Assembly (NCBI GenBank): GCA_038225555.1
Contig: JBBRRB010000004.1
Coordinates: forward strand, 124,001 to 188,000
Direction of reading: 5' to 3'
From: JANXQZ01 sp038225555
GTDB taxonomy: Bacteria; Acidobacteriota; Terriglobia; Bryobacterales; Bryobacteraceae
DNA: 64,000 nucleotides
In this document: positions 16,269 through 25,161 of the stretch, piece after piece
Numbering within the stretch: the stretch's first letter is position 1
How the letters are laid out: each line of letters opens with the position of its first letter
The notes under the pieces: model-generated
The model's input: only the letters and a program-made list of their open reading frames with translations
What the model was told of the DNA's origin: nothing
Database searches by the model: none
Made by a program: the position numbers and the translations under genes

Positions 16269-17501
16269 TTAATTAGAAAGAAGTACCACTGGGACCGCGG
16301 CGACAGTGGGCTGCCCAAAGTAGCCCTGGTCCGAGAGATTGCGGTACACGGAGCCGGCGACCCCAGAAGCTACCGGGCCGTTGATGGGCCGACCGCCCGT
16401 CAACAGAACCACAACCACCAGCTTCTTATTCCCGGTTTCATTAAACGAACCAAACCAACCAAGATGCACGCCCGGCGAACGAATGTCCGAACAGGTGCCG
16501 GTTTTGCCGAAGATAGGCTGGTTTTGATTGTAACTGGCCCGGCGAGCGGTGCCATATTCGACCGCTCCTCCCATTCCCGGTTTCACTTGGGGCATCCAGT
16601 GGGCGATATCGAGCTGGCGTTTGACCCGGGGCGTGAAGTTCGCGACCTCGTCTTGGCCCTTGGGATGTTGAAGATAGTACAGCGTGCCCCCGTTAGCCAT
16701 GGCCGTCACCAGCGCGGCCAACTGCAAGGGGGTCAGGTTAATTCCAGATCCGAAGCTGGTCATCATGCCAACTCCACCTTCACTCGGGGGGCTGTCGGGT
16801 AGAGTGCCTGCCTGCTCCTCAGGAATGTTGTAGCCAGCTTTCTCGCCAAGTCCGAACTTCCTGGCGTACTGTGTTACCTTCTCAAAACCAAGCCGGTTTC
16901 CCACAGTCGCGAAGTAGTAGTTGTTCGAGCGCGCAATGGCTTCAGTCAGATCCATGCTGGTACGGCGACCGACGCGAACCGCCGTATCCCGGTCAATCAA
17001 TCCTTCGTTTAAACCGGCTAATGCTGCCACCAGTTTGATCGTCGAGCACGGCTGAAAGCCGCTCTTATACGCCAAGCCTTGGTTGACGAGAGAGAGAATA
17101 CGTCCGTTTTGGGCATCCACCGCGACCACCGTGCCGTTATAGGGACCAAGCGCCTGCACTGCAGCTCTGCGGACGATCAGATCTTCGCCGTCAACGCGGT
17201 CGCCGGAGGTGGAATCCGCGAACGTCGGCTCCGTCCAGGGATTGAAGATGAAACGCTTTCTGGATGCCCGCAGCCGCGCAAGGTGGCTGGAGGGATTGTG
17301 CGCAGTGCCAAACGAGGCACGCTGGACCTTCGCCCTCCTGTTCACACCGCCGGTCCGCCCGGAGCTTCGCGCAGAACTGTGCGTCACCTTCCGGGCGATT
17401 GCTTTCTTAGCTTTATGCCGGGTGCTTCCAAACGCGGAACTGGAGAGTAGCCCGAGCGCCGACAAAACAACCAGAATGCGAACCATCGTGCGATGCGTCA
17501 T
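16269..17501 (-). CDS. Penicillin-binding transpeptidase-domain protein
   Basis: A 410-residue exported protein: signal peptide (residues 1-25), a Lys/Arg/Ser-rich linker (27-85), then a transpeptidase domain. The penicilloyl-serine motifs are complete: STIK at 153-156, SNN at 192-194 and KTGT at 333-336, with the typical TSFGSGINLTPLQLA stretch near 248-262 of class B PBPs. It lacks the N-terminal dimerisation domain of PBP2/PBP3, so it is a short, PBP-like D,D-transpeptidase or a penicillin-sensor-type protein. Not linked to division genes here. A role in peptidoglycan cross-linking is inference from the fold. Confidence 0.9.
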   Translation of the reverse strand: MTHRTMVRILVVLSALGLLSSSAFGSTRHKAKKAIARKVTHSSARSSGRTGGVNRRAKVQRASFGTAHNPSSHLARLRASRKRFIFNPWTEPTFADSTSGDRVDGEDLIVRRAAVQALGPYNGTVVAVDAQNGRILSLVNQGLAYKSGFQPCSTIKLVAALAGLNEGLIDRDTAVRVGRRTSMDLTEAIARSNNYYFATVGNRLGFEKVTQYARKFGLGEKAGYNIPEEQAGTLPDSPPSEGGVGMMTSFGSGINLTPLQLAALVTAMANGGTLYYLQHPKGQDEVANFTPRVKRQLDIAHWMPQVKPGMGGAVEYGTARRASYNQNQPIFGKTGTCSDIRSPGVHLGWFGSFNETGNKKLVVVVLLTGGRPINGPVASGVAGSVYRNLSDQGYFGQPTVAAVPVVLLSN

Positions 17502-17590
17502 TTGTTCGATTTAAGGTCCTAGCCGAAACGTTTAACTTTAACTTGGGTGCTGCAACCTGCTCTAAATTATGTATGAATGGACCCCTCACG

Positions 17591-18337
17591 TCAAGCGGCA
17601 GTCCATCCCCCATCGATTGTAAGCACCGAACCGGTCACGAAGCTGGCCGCTGGCGAAGCCAAATACAGCGCCATAGAGGCAATCTCGTCCGGGTTTCCCA
17701 AGCGACCGATGGGCTGCCGCTGATTCAACTCTCCGCGCACCTTCTCCTTCTCGTGCTTGTGATACTTCTCCAGGTACGCCTCCACGAACGGGGTATCCAC
17801 CGTTCCTGGACAAATGCAGTTAGCTCGGATCTGTGTAGGATAGTCTACGGCCAATTGCCGTGTCAATGCGATTACCGCACCTTTCGTGGCGCAATAAGCA
17901 AACCGCTTCTTCACGCCGATCAATCCCGCCACTGATCCTATGTTCACAATCACGCCACGTGCGGCGAGTAGCAAGGGCATCGCGCTCCGCGTAACCAGGA
18001 AAAGACCCTCCACGTTGACGCGAAAGATCTTCTGGAAATCGCCGAGCGAGGTCTCCTCGATTCCGCCTACCAATCCTATGCCTGCGTTATTTACCAGGAT
18101 ATCAAGTTTTTGTAATCCAGCAAACGTTTTCTGGACTGCTGCTTCGTCCGTGATGTCGCAGATGAGCGCTGTCGCCCCCGGCAACTGGGCGGCAAGAGCT
18201 TTGCCACGTTCCTCATTTAGATCCAAAATGCACACGTTCGCGCCTGCCGAGGCAAAAGCGCGAGATACGGATTCGCCGATTCCACTTGCGCCGCCGGTCA
18301 CCGCCGCTGTTAAGCCGTCCAATCGAAATTTTTCCAT
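17591..18337 (-). CDS. Short-chain dehydrogenase/reductase
   Basis: A 248-residue NAD(P)-dependent SDR. The glycine motif is TGGASGIG (about 15-22), the acidic cofactor residue follows in ILDLNEERG (favouring NAD), NNAGIG is present, and the catalytic Ser-Tyr-Lys appear as NIGSVAG / YCATK. The end, with RANCICPGTVDTPF and VTGSVLTIDGGWTA, is closest to L-fucose/2-keto-3-deoxyfuconate dehydrogenase-like and DHRS6-like enzymes. The exact substrate cannot be fixed. It lies upstream of no clear pathway partner; galT is upstream of it on the same strand. Confidence 0.92.
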   Translation of the reverse strand: MEKFRLDGLTAAVTGGASGIGESVSRAFASAGANVCILDLNEERGKALAAQLPGATALICDITDEAAVQKTFAGLQKLDILVNNAGIGLVGGIEETSLGDFQKIFRVNVEGLFLVTRSAMPLLLAARGVIVNIGSVAGLIGVKKRFAYCATKGAVIALTRQLAVDYPTQIRANCICPGTVDTPFVEAYLEKYHKHEKEKVRGELNQRQPIGRLGNPDEIASMALYLASPAASFVTGSVLTIDGGWTAA

Positions 18338-18406
18338 TCAAGCCGATTGTAGAACGGACGTTTCGTCAATGGATACTTCTTCTATCGGCATAAAGCTCTG
18401 GAATCG

Positions 18407-19351
18407 TTAGGGCGTTCGTGACCCTCTCAACCTGAATACGGACTGCTCGGGGGAGACCGTATTGATATAGCAGCCCGTTCCAAACTCGAATCCGCCGATC
18501 CCGCTTACGCGCGGAAGAATCTCGATGTGCCAATGATACGAGTCTGACCCTGCATCTTGGAGGGGCGCCGTATGCAGCAGAAAATTGTACGGCGGACAAT
18601 GCAGCAGCTCCTCGATACGCTTTAGGGTGTCATGCAATGCCGAGCCTGCGGCCTGAAGAAGCCGGTCCCCGGACGCTTCGAAATGAGACAGATGTCGTCG
18701 CGGTAGGATCCACGTCTCGAAGGCGAAGCGCGGAGCCGGGGGTGCCAGTACCATCACCTGCTCGTCTTCCCAAACCACAAGACTATCCCGGCTCGCGCCG
18801 CGAATCATCTCGCAAAATACGCACGTTTGATGTCGATCGTAGTAGTCCAGCGCGCCCCGAAGCTCAAGACCCACTTGTGTCGGGACCACCGGCAGCGCCA
18901 GCAGTTGCGAGTGCGGATGCTCCAGCGAAGCTCCCGATCCCGGTCCGTTGTTCTTGAAGAGCTGCACATATCGGAAATTGGGATCGCGCTTCAATTCGAT
19001 AAACCGATCCGCCGAGGCCGCAAGCAGATCCCGCCCGGCGCACGGCGGGAGTTGGCCGAACGTTGGAACATGCAAATACGAATCGACGATGACTTCATGT
19101 TGTCCGCCTTCTTTGACCGTAAGGGCCGGGAATTTGTTGGGAATCACGCGCAGGCGCCAGCCGCTTCCGTCCTCCTTGAGATACCGAAGGAATTCAGGCG
19201 GGGTTAAGCCCTCGTTTCCTGGACAGAACGGGCAAGGTCGGCTGGACCTGGCTTGGTGAAAGGCTCCAGAAAAATCGATGGGACGGTCGGATCGCTCGCT
19301 GGAAATGGCGACCCAGTAACCCGCGATAGGGTCTTGACGAAATTCCGGCAA
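18407..19351 (-). CDS. galT: Galactose-1-phosphate uridylyltransferase
   Basis: HIT-superfamily nucleotidyltransferase that swaps UMP between UDP-glucose and galactose-1-phosphate (Leloir pathway). The 314-residue protein has the zinc pair CPFC at 40-43, a second CVFC near 197-200, and the active-site EHPHSQ with catalytic His at about 147. Opening MPEFRQDPIAGYWVAI is typical of the class-1 family. No galK or galE adjoins, so a related UTP/ADP-sugar activity cannot be excluded. Six bases separate it from yraN upstream, suggesting a shared transcript. Confidence 0.9.
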   Translation of the reverse strand: MPEFRQDPIAGYWVAISSERSDRPIDFSGAFHQARSSRPCPFCPGNEGLTPPEFLRYLKEDGSGWRLRVIPNKFPALTVKEGGQHEVIVDSYLHVPTFGQLPPCAGRDLLAASADRFIELKRDPNFRYVQLFKNNGPGSGASLEHPHSQLLALPVVPTQVGLELRGALDYYDRHQTCVFCEMIRGASRDSLVVWEDEQVMVLAPPAPRFAFETWILPRRHLSHFEASGDRLLQAAGSALHDTLKRIEELLHCPPYNFLLHTAPLQDAGSDSYHWHIEILPRVSGIGGFEFGTGCYINTVSPEQSVFRLRGSRTP

Positions 19352-19357
19352 GCGCGA

Positions 19358-19801
19358 TTATAACGCGGCGGCTTCCGCTCGGACGGGAAGCACGTCGCGA
19401 AAGTGCGTCACTGCCGGGGGCTGCCGCATCAGCACGTTGACGATATCGAAACGAACGCTCTCCCACGCAATGTCCGCATGGCGAGCGTAGTCCTTGGCCG
19501 CGCGCAGCAACGCCCGCTGCTTCTCCTGGCCGATAGCCCTGTCAGGCGCTCCGTAGTCCTCGCTTTGCCTAGTCTTGACCTCGACGAAAACGAGAAACTC
19601 GCGATCCCATCCAATCAGGTCGATCTCGCCCGCGCCTGACTCCATGCGGTAGTTGCGGGCCACCACCAGCATGCCCGCGCGTTGCAGAAAACGGTGCGCG
19701 ATGTCCTCGCCACGGCGTCCCAAAGCGTGATCCTCGGGCCAATGACGGCTCCGCCCTCGATGACGCAGCGCGTCAGCCAGTTCCAGAAGTTGCGTCAGCA
19801 T
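19358..19801 (-). CDS. UPF0102 / YraN-like nuclease-fold protein
   Basis: A 147-residue member of UPF0102. It has the conserved LGRRGEDIAHRFLQRAGM, the nuclease-like active-site pattern GEIDLIGWDREFLVFVEVKTR (Asp, Glu-x-Lys) and the family ending with RFDIVNV. The fold is that of restriction-endonuclease-like nucleases; a Holliday-junction resolvase-like activity has been proposed for relatives but is not settled. It overlaps the upstream methyltransferase by 29 bp. Confidence 0.93.
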   Translation of the reverse strand: MLTQLLELADALRHRGRSRHWPEDHALGRRGEDIAHRFLQRAGMLVVARNYRMESGAGEIDLIGWDREFLVFVEVKTRQSEDYGAPDRAIGQEKQRALLRAAKDYARHADIAWESVRFDIVNVLMRQPPAVTHFRDVLPVRAEAAAL

Positions 19802-20360
19802 GGGTTTTGATCGCTTCGAACTCGAATTCCATCACTTTTCCGCGCACGACGTAACACAAATAGTACTCCCAAAATCGGCGAAAGCGAGGGAAATAGTTGA
19901 CCAGAAGCTCGAAGCCGAGCCACCTCCAGAATGCTAGTAGCTTTACCCGCATGGAAATCTCTCGAAATCGAGCCTGCGAATAATAACCAAATCCTCCGTG
20001 ATTTTCTCCGAAGTAGCGAAACGAGAAGCTGTTCAAGTGCCAACGATGAGTGGGGTCGCAAAACGAACTGAAGTCGGTGTAATGCGGGGTGGCGATCAGT
20101 ACCCGCCCGTTCGGCGTCAGCAGCCGATGGAATTCTTCCATCGTTTTCACCACGTCTGCAACATGCTCGATCACGTGAATGGCCCGAACCGAGGCGAACG
20201 AGGCGTTCTGGAACGGGTAAGGAAAGTGGTCCAAGTCGCAAATGACGTCCGCGCGCGTGTGCGGGTTGCGATCCACGCCGATTGCGCCCGGGTATTTGTT
20301 GATTCCGCAGCCGACGTCGAGGGTACGCGGCCCGCGCGTTACTCGATCCGCCTCAGGCAT
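19773..20360 (-). CDS. Class I SAM-dependent methyltransferase
   Basis: A 195-residue methyltransferase-11-type protein: motif I TLDVGCGINKYPG (about residues 13-25), acidic end of strand 2 GVDRNPH, then AIHVIEHVAD and LLTPNGRVLIATPHY. The C-terminal part is aromatic-rich and includes YYLCYVVRGKVMEFEFEAIK. No substrate can be named; sugar or lipid methylation fits the envelope-like neighbourhood. It overlaps both the aminotransferase upstream (22 bp) and yraN downstream (29 bp), so all three are likely one transcript. Confidence 0.85.
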   Translation of the reverse strand: MPEADRVTRGPRTLDVGCGINKYPGAIGVDRNPHTRADVICDLDHFPYPFQNASFASVRAIHVIEHVADVVKTMEEFHRLLTPNGRVLIATPHYTDFSSFCDPTHRWHLNSFSFRYFGENHGGFGYYSQARFREISMRVKLLAFWRWLGFELLVNYFPRFRRFWEYYLCYVVRGKVMEFEFEAIKTHADATSGTG

Positions 20361-21682
20361 TCCTCCAGTGTACTCACCGCGAAATCGGCTTGATCGCGCG
20401 AAATCACCAAGGGCGGGCAGAGTCTGATCGTGTTTTGGCCCGCTCCCAGGATCAGCAACCCGCGCTCGAATGCCATGTCGACCAAACGGTCCCGCAGATC
20501 GGGAGCCCGCTCTTTGGTTTCGCGGTCGCGCACGATTTCAACGCCGATCATGAGGCCGAGACCTCGCACATCGCCCACGTGCCGGAAGCGCCGCGGCCAG
20601 TCGCGCATGCGGCCAGACAGATAATCGCCTACGTTTGCGGCATTGTCGATCAGCTCCCGTTCCAGCAGATCGAGAGTGGCTAGAGCGGCGGCGATCGCAA
20701 CCGGATTTCCGCCGTAAGTGGATGCGTGCGCGCCGGGTTTCCACTGCATGATTTCGGCCCGGGCGATCATCGCGCTCAGAGGCATGCCGCTGGCGATCCC
20801 CTTGGCGACAGTCATGATATCGGGTACGGCATCGAAGTGATCGCAGGCCCACATTTTTCCAGTCCGTCCCATGCCGCTCTGGATTTCGTCGAAGATCAGC
20901 AAGATCCCGTGTTTGTGCGCCAGCGCTTGCAGCTCTTCGAAAAAGACTCGCGGGGGGACCAAATAGCCGCCTTCCCCTTGAATTGGCTCCACGATAATGG
21001 CTGCGACGTCCTCGGCAGGCACCGTACACCGGAACATCTGATCTTCGATGGCGCGCACGCACTGGACGGCGTAATCGTCAGGGGCAAGCCCATGGGGCCG
21101 TCGGTAGGAATCGGGGTAAGTGGCGTGGTGAACGCCCGGCATGAGCGGGCCGAAGCGCCTGCGTTGGACCACCTTGCTCGCGGTCAGCGAGAGTGACCCG
21201 ATGGTACGCCCATGAAACGCCCCATAGAAGGCGATGAAATGATCGCGTCCGGTCTGATAGCGTGCGAGTTTCATGGCGGCTTCCACGGCCTCAGTGCCTG
21301 AATTGCCGAAGTATACGCGTTTCTTTGCGCCGCCCGGCGCCAGAGCTGCCAATTTCTCGGCCAGCAGCACCATGTTTTCGTAATAGAAATCGGTGCCCGA
21401 CATATGGATCAGGCGGGCGGCTTGCCGTTGAATCGCGTCGACTACTTCGGGGTGGCAATGGCCGGTAGCGCACACGGCAATTCCGGCGTTGAAATCAAGG
21501 AAGCGGTTGCCATCGAGGTCCTCGATCATCGCGCCTTCGCCGTGATGGACCACGAGAGGATAGCACCTCGTATACGAAGGGGAGAGCACCCGATCATCGC
21601 GCTCGATCAGCGCTTTCGCGCGCGGTCCTGGCAACGCGGTGAGCAGTTGCGGAAAATCCGAGCGGACAGCTTCACTCAGCAT
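20339..21682 (-). CDS. Class III pyridoxal-phosphate aminotransferase
   Basis: I place the start at ATG 21682 (MLSEAVRSDF), preceded by AAGGAT; a longer reading adds 48 non-conserved residues. The 447-residue enzyme has the class III pattern: GNRFLDFNAGIAVCATGHCHP, YFGNSGTEAVEAAMKLAR, the cofactor Asp in LLIFDEIQSGMGRTG, and the Schiff-base Lys in TVAKGIASGMP. Overall it is nearest to 4-aminobutyrate/acetylornithine aminotransferases with the CxTGHCHPxV and EPIQGEGG segments. The exact amine donor is not determinable. Heads the minus-strand run into the methyltransferase and yraN. Confidence 0.9.
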   Translation of the reverse strand: MLSEAVRSDFPQLLTALPGPRAKALIERDDRVLSPSYTRCYPLVVHHGEGAMIEDLDGNRFLDFNAGIAVCATGHCHPEVVDAIQRQAARLIHMSGTDFYYENMVLLAEKLAALAPGGAKKRVYFGNSGTEAVEAAMKLARYQTGRDHFIAFYGAFHGRTIGSLSLTASKVVQRRRFGPLMPGVHHATYPDSYRRPHGLAPDDYAVQCVRAIEDQMFRCTVPAEDVAAIIVEPIQGEGGYLVPPRVFFEELQALAHKHGILLIFDEIQSGMGRTGKMWACDHFDAVPDIMTVAKGIASGMPLSAMIARAEIMQWKPGAHASTYGGNPVAIAAALATLDLLERELIDNAANVGDYLSGRMRDWPRRFRHVGDVRGLGLMIGVEIVRDRETKERAPDLRDRLVDMAFERGLLILGAGQNTIRLCPPLVISRDQADFAVSTLEECLRRIE

Positions 21683-21871
21683 GGAATAATCCTTATTTAG
21701 TTGTTGGGTTAGAGAGGTAGTGCCGCGAAAATGGGAGGTTAATCGGAGCCGAAGAGGGAAGGACGGGCTGTGGACGGGAGCGCCATGCTGTCCTAATACT
21801 AACAGAATATCGCGAAATTTCCACACCTTTTTCGGTCGTGAGCATTGCCGTATGTCACGTACACTTGAGGG

Positions 21872-23122
21872 ATTGCCAATTCAAACAGTCTTTGGCGCAG
21901 CCCCGATTTTCTAAAGCTTTGGATCGGACAGACAGTCTCCGAAGTCGGATCGCGCATCACCCGGGAAGGGCTCCCTCTTACTGCCGTGCTCGTGCTGCAT
22001 GCGTCCGCCGGGCAGATGGGACTGCTAGCCGGGCTCGGCTCGGCATCGGTGCTGATCTTCGGCTTATCGGCTGGGGTGTTCGTCGATCGCATGCGCCGCC
22101 GTCCCATTCTCATCGCTACCGATCTGGGCCGCGCAGCGATCCTATGCTCGGTGCCGATTGCAGCGGCGTATCACGTTCTAGGCATGCCTCAGCTCTACGT
22201 ACTCGCCGCGCTCGCGGGCGTGCTCACCGTTTTTTTCGATGTGGCGTATCAGTCGTACCTGCCGTCGCTCGTGGAGCGCGATCAACTCTTTGAGGGCAAT
22301 ACCAAACTGATGCTCTCCAGCACGGCGGCCGAGGTCGCGGGGCCGGCCACCACCGGCATTCTGGTCCAACTGATCACCGCACCGATGGCCATGCTTCTGG
22401 ACGCGGCATCCTTCGTATTTTCCGCTTTGATGGTGATACTCATCCGGAAACACGATCCAGCTCCGGACAGAACCGCGCATGAGGAGCAGCATGTCTGGCG
22501 CGAAAGCATCGCAGGCGTTCGCTTCATTGCGGGCGAGCCTGTGCTGCGGGCTCTTGCTTTTCGTTCCGTGATGATGTTCTTCTTCGCCGGGTTCCTGGGC
22601 ACGCTATATGTGCTTTATGCGATCCAGACTTTGCATTTGCATCCTGCCGCGCTTGGCGTCACCATCGCGATGGGTGGAGTAGGCGGGATTATCGGATCGT
22701 TGCTCGCGGGGCCACTCACGCGAAGGTTCGGGCTCGGCCCCACTTTCATCTATACGGCCGTCGCCCATGGTTTGGTGGTGTTCCTCTTTCCGTTGGCCGG
22801 GGGCTCCGAAACGCGCGCGATGTTTTTTTTAATGACCACGCAACTGTTTGGCGATTGTGCCATGACAATTTATTTCATCAATGAAACCAGCTTGCGGCAG
22901 ACCATCGCGCCCGCTCACGTGCTCGGACGTGTGAACGCGGCCATGCAGTTAGCTACCCGAGGCGTGATCCCGCTGGGCGCTGTGGTGGGGGGCTTTCTCA
23001 CTGAAGCGATCGGAATGCGGCCCGTGCTGACGATTGCCGCAACGGGAATCCTGGCTTCCGTAGGCTGGCTGCTGGTTGCCCCGATCCGCAGCCTGAGAAG
23101 TGCGCCCGACGTAGTGCTATAA
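21872..23122 (+). CDS. MFS exporter with irregular translation start
   Basis: A 12-helix-type major facilitator, related to EntS-like exporters: SPDFLKLWIGQTVSEVGSRI, GVFVDRMRRRPILIATD, and AMQLATRGVIPLGAVVGGFL. The first regular start codon in frame is GTG 21986, but the conserved first helix clearly begins about 35 residues earlier in the same open frame, which runs from just after a TGA at 21866. In that stretch there is no ATG, GTG or TTG; I mark ATT 21872 as a provisional start. An ATG at 21852 sits in another frame, so a small frameshift is the alternative. First gene of a likely operon with the downstream kinase (4 bp gap). Confidence 0.8.
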   Translation: MANSNSLWRSPDFLKLWIGQTVSEVGSRITREGLPLTAVLVLHASAGQMGLLAGLGSASVLIFGLSAGVFVDRMRRRPILIATDLGRAAILCSVPIAAAYHVLGMPQLYVLAALAGVLTVFFDVAYQSYLPSLVERDQLFEGNTKLMLSSTAAEVAGPATTGILVQLITAPMAMLLDAASFVFSALMVILIRKHDPAPDRTAHEEQHVWRESIAGVRFIAGEPVLRALAFRSVMMFFFAGFLGTLYVLYAIQTLHLHPAALGVTIAMGGVGGIIGSLLAGPLTRRFGLGPTFIYTAVAHGLVVFLFPLAGGSETRAMFFLMTTQLFGDCAMTIYFINETSLRQTIAPAHVLGRVNAAMQLATRGVIPLGAVVGGFLTEAIGMRPVLTIAATGILASVGWLLVAPIRSLRSAPDVVL

Positions 23123-23125
23123 AGA

Positions 23126-24610
23126 GTGTTGCTTTTGTCCTCCCCTTGCATCGTTACTCTCGACGTGGGCACTTCCAGCGTGCGCACTCTGCTATTCGAT
23201 GCGGGTGGACAAGAGCTGGCCGGGTTCGGTGAACACCAGACTTACCAAATTGCGACGACTCATGACGGCGGAGTCGAGGTGGATTCGGACGCTCTGCTCA
23301 AATTTTGCGTCGACTGTCTCACGAAGATCCACGCCCAGTTGGCCGCCGCGAAGGTGAAGCCCGTAGCGGTCGCATTCGATACGTTTTGGCACGGTCTTCT
23401 GGGCATCGACGAATCCCAAAAACCGACTACGCGGGTTATCCACGCGTTCGACAACCGCAGTGCGAAAGAGGCGACGAAGCTTGCGACTCTGCTTGAACCC
23501 AGGCGGTCTCATGCAAGAACCGGTTGCAGGCTGCACACCAGCTACTGGCCTTCGAAGCTGGTGTGGCTATCCAAAGAACGAGAGACTGTGTTCAGGGCGA
23601 CCAAGCGTTGGATCTCCTTCGGCGAGTATCTTTATCTACGATTGTTTGGGGATCCGATCGTCTCAACTTCCATGGCGTCGGCAAACGGCCTCTGGAACCA
23701 GCAGGCGAACGACTACGACGAAGAGATGCTGGACGTGCTTCCCATTTCCAGGGCCGAACTCTGTCCCGCCGATTCGATGGATCGCCCAGCTACGAAGCTG
23801 CTCGATCCCTATAGAACTGAGTGGCCGCTGTTCGATGGCATCCCGTGGTTCCCGGCTTGGGGTGACGGAGCGTGCAATAACATTGGCAGCGGATGCACTA
23901 CGGTGAACGAGTTTTCGCTGATGGTGGGGACGAGCGGCGCGATGCGGGCAGTGCTTGAAAGCAATTCAGTGGACATTCCCAATGGACTATGGTGTTACCG
24001 GGTGGATCGAAAACGCTTCATCCTGGGCGGGTCTCTTTCGAACGGCGGCGATGTGTACGCCTGGTTGCGGCGTACCCTCCAGTTGCCCTCCGAGGCGGAG
24101 GAGGAGAACGATTTAGCAAACCGAAAGCCTGGGGCCCATGGTTTGCTTCTGCTGCCCTTTTTCGCGGGGGAGAGGTCGCCTTACTGGCGCGCGGACTTGA
24201 GAGCAGCCGTTACCGGGATGGACCTTGGGACCAGTCCCATGGACATTTTGCAAGCCGCTCTCGAAGCGGTGTCGCTTGGTTTTCGAGACATCTTCCTGTT
24301 CATGGCGGAGAGTCTGGGAACGCCACGGCAAGTGATCGGCTCAGGCGGGGCATTGCTCGCCTCTCGCGCTTGGACCAAGATGATGGCGGACGCCTTAGGC
24401 ATGACTGTGACACCCTGCCTCGAGCGCGAAGCCACCAGCCGAGGCGCGGCACTGCTGGCCTTCGAACGGCTGGGCATCATCGCGAACGTCGGCGACGTTG
24501 CGATGCAATCGGGGCCGCCCCTTGATAGCGATCCAGCCAACAACCAGGTTTATCAAGAACTGCATGTGTCGCAACAGCAGCTCTTTCGTAAACTGTTTGT
24601 AGAATCATGA
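23126..24610 (+). CDS. FGGY-family carbohydrate kinase (gluconokinase-like)
   Basis: A 494-residue sugar kinase of the FGGY fold. It starts with the phosphate-1 loop IVTLDVGTSSVRTLLFD, has the acidic FDTFWHGLLG region, SNGGDVYAWLRR, the LLLPFFAGERSPYW block typical of gluconokinases, and the adenosine motif VIGSGGALLASRAW. Start is GTG 23126, 3 bp after the MFS stop. The stop overlaps the next ATG (ATGA). With a transporter before and a sugar-acid phosphatase after, it probably serves a sugar-acid route; the substrate is unproven. Confidence 0.9.
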   Translation: MLLLSSPCIVTLDVGTSSVRTLLFDAGGQELAGFGEHQTYQIATTHDGGVEVDSDALLKFCVDCLTKIHAQLAAAKVKPVAVAFDTFWHGLLGIDESQKPTTRVIHAFDNRSAKEATKLATLLEPRRSHARTGCRLHTSYWPSKLVWLSKERETVFRATKRWISFGEYLYLRLFGDPIVSTSMASANGLWNQQANDYDEEMLDVLPISRAELCPADSMDRPATKLLDPYRTEWPLFDGIPWFPAWGDGACNNIGSGCTTVNEFSLMVGTSGAMRAVLESNSVDIPNGLWCYRVDRKRFILGGSLSNGGDVYAWLRRTLQLPSEAEEENDLANRKPGAHGLLLLPFFAGERSPYWRADLRAAVTGMDLGTSPMDILQAALEAVSLGFRDIFLFMAESLGTPRQVIGSGGALLASRAWTKMMADALGMTVTPCLEREATSRGAALLAFERLGIIANVGDVAMQSGPPLDSDPANNQVYQELHVSQQQLFRKLFVES

Positions 24611-25161
24611 ATCATTCAGTGCGTGAACTGGCGGCCCAGATCCGCCTGCTGCTGATGGACGTCGACGGCGTCCTCACCAATGGCCATCTCTACAATGTGC
24701 CCGACGCCAGTGGCGCGATGGTGGAGACCAAGGGCTTCGACTCTCAGGATGGCATCGCGCTGCAGTGGCTGGGCTGGAAGGGCCTGAAGACGGGCGTGAT
24801 CAGCGGACGCATCTCGCCAGCCACCGATACGCGCGCCCGCCATTGCAAAATGAGCTACATCTATCAGGGCCACATCGAGAAGATCCCGATTCTGGAAGAG
24901 ATTCTTGCGGACAGCAAGATTCCCGCCGAGCAGGTGGCCTATGTTGGCGACGATCTGACGGATGTGGTGATCATGAATCGCGTCGGTCTCGGCATCGCGA
25001 CCGCCAATGCCCGTCCAGAAGTGAAGCGATGCGCTAAATACGTGACCGAGGCGGCGGGCGGAAGCGGAGCGGTGCGGGAAGTGGCGGAGCTGCTGCTGCG
25101 GGCGCAGGGGCACTGGGAAGAGTTGCTGCGCAAGTACGAAATTCCCCTCACGCAAGCATGA
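24607..25161 (+). CDS. KdsC-like HAD phosphatase
   Basis: A 184-residue HAD hydrolase of the KdsC subfamily, which removes phosphate from KDO-8-phosphate in LPS core synthesis. Nucleophile motif LLLMDVDGVLTNG (Asp18, Asp20), GFDSQDGIALQWLGWKG with the motif II segment GVISGR, and motif III/IV VGDDLTDVVIMNRVG are present. No kdsA/kdsB gene lies nearby; in this operon the partner genes are a sugar kinase and an ACT-domain protein, so a related 2-keto-3-deoxy sugar acid could be the substrate instead. Coupled by 4-bp overlaps on both sides. Confidence 0.88.
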   Translation: MNHSVRELAAQIRLLLMDVDGVLTNGHLYNVPDASGAMVETKGFDSQDGIALQWLGWKGLKTGVISGRISPATDTRARHCKMSYIYQGHIEKIPILEEILADSKIPAEQVAYVGDDLTDVVIMNRVGLGIATANARPEVKRCAKYVTEAAGGSGAVREVAELLLRAQGHWEELLRKYEIPLTQA

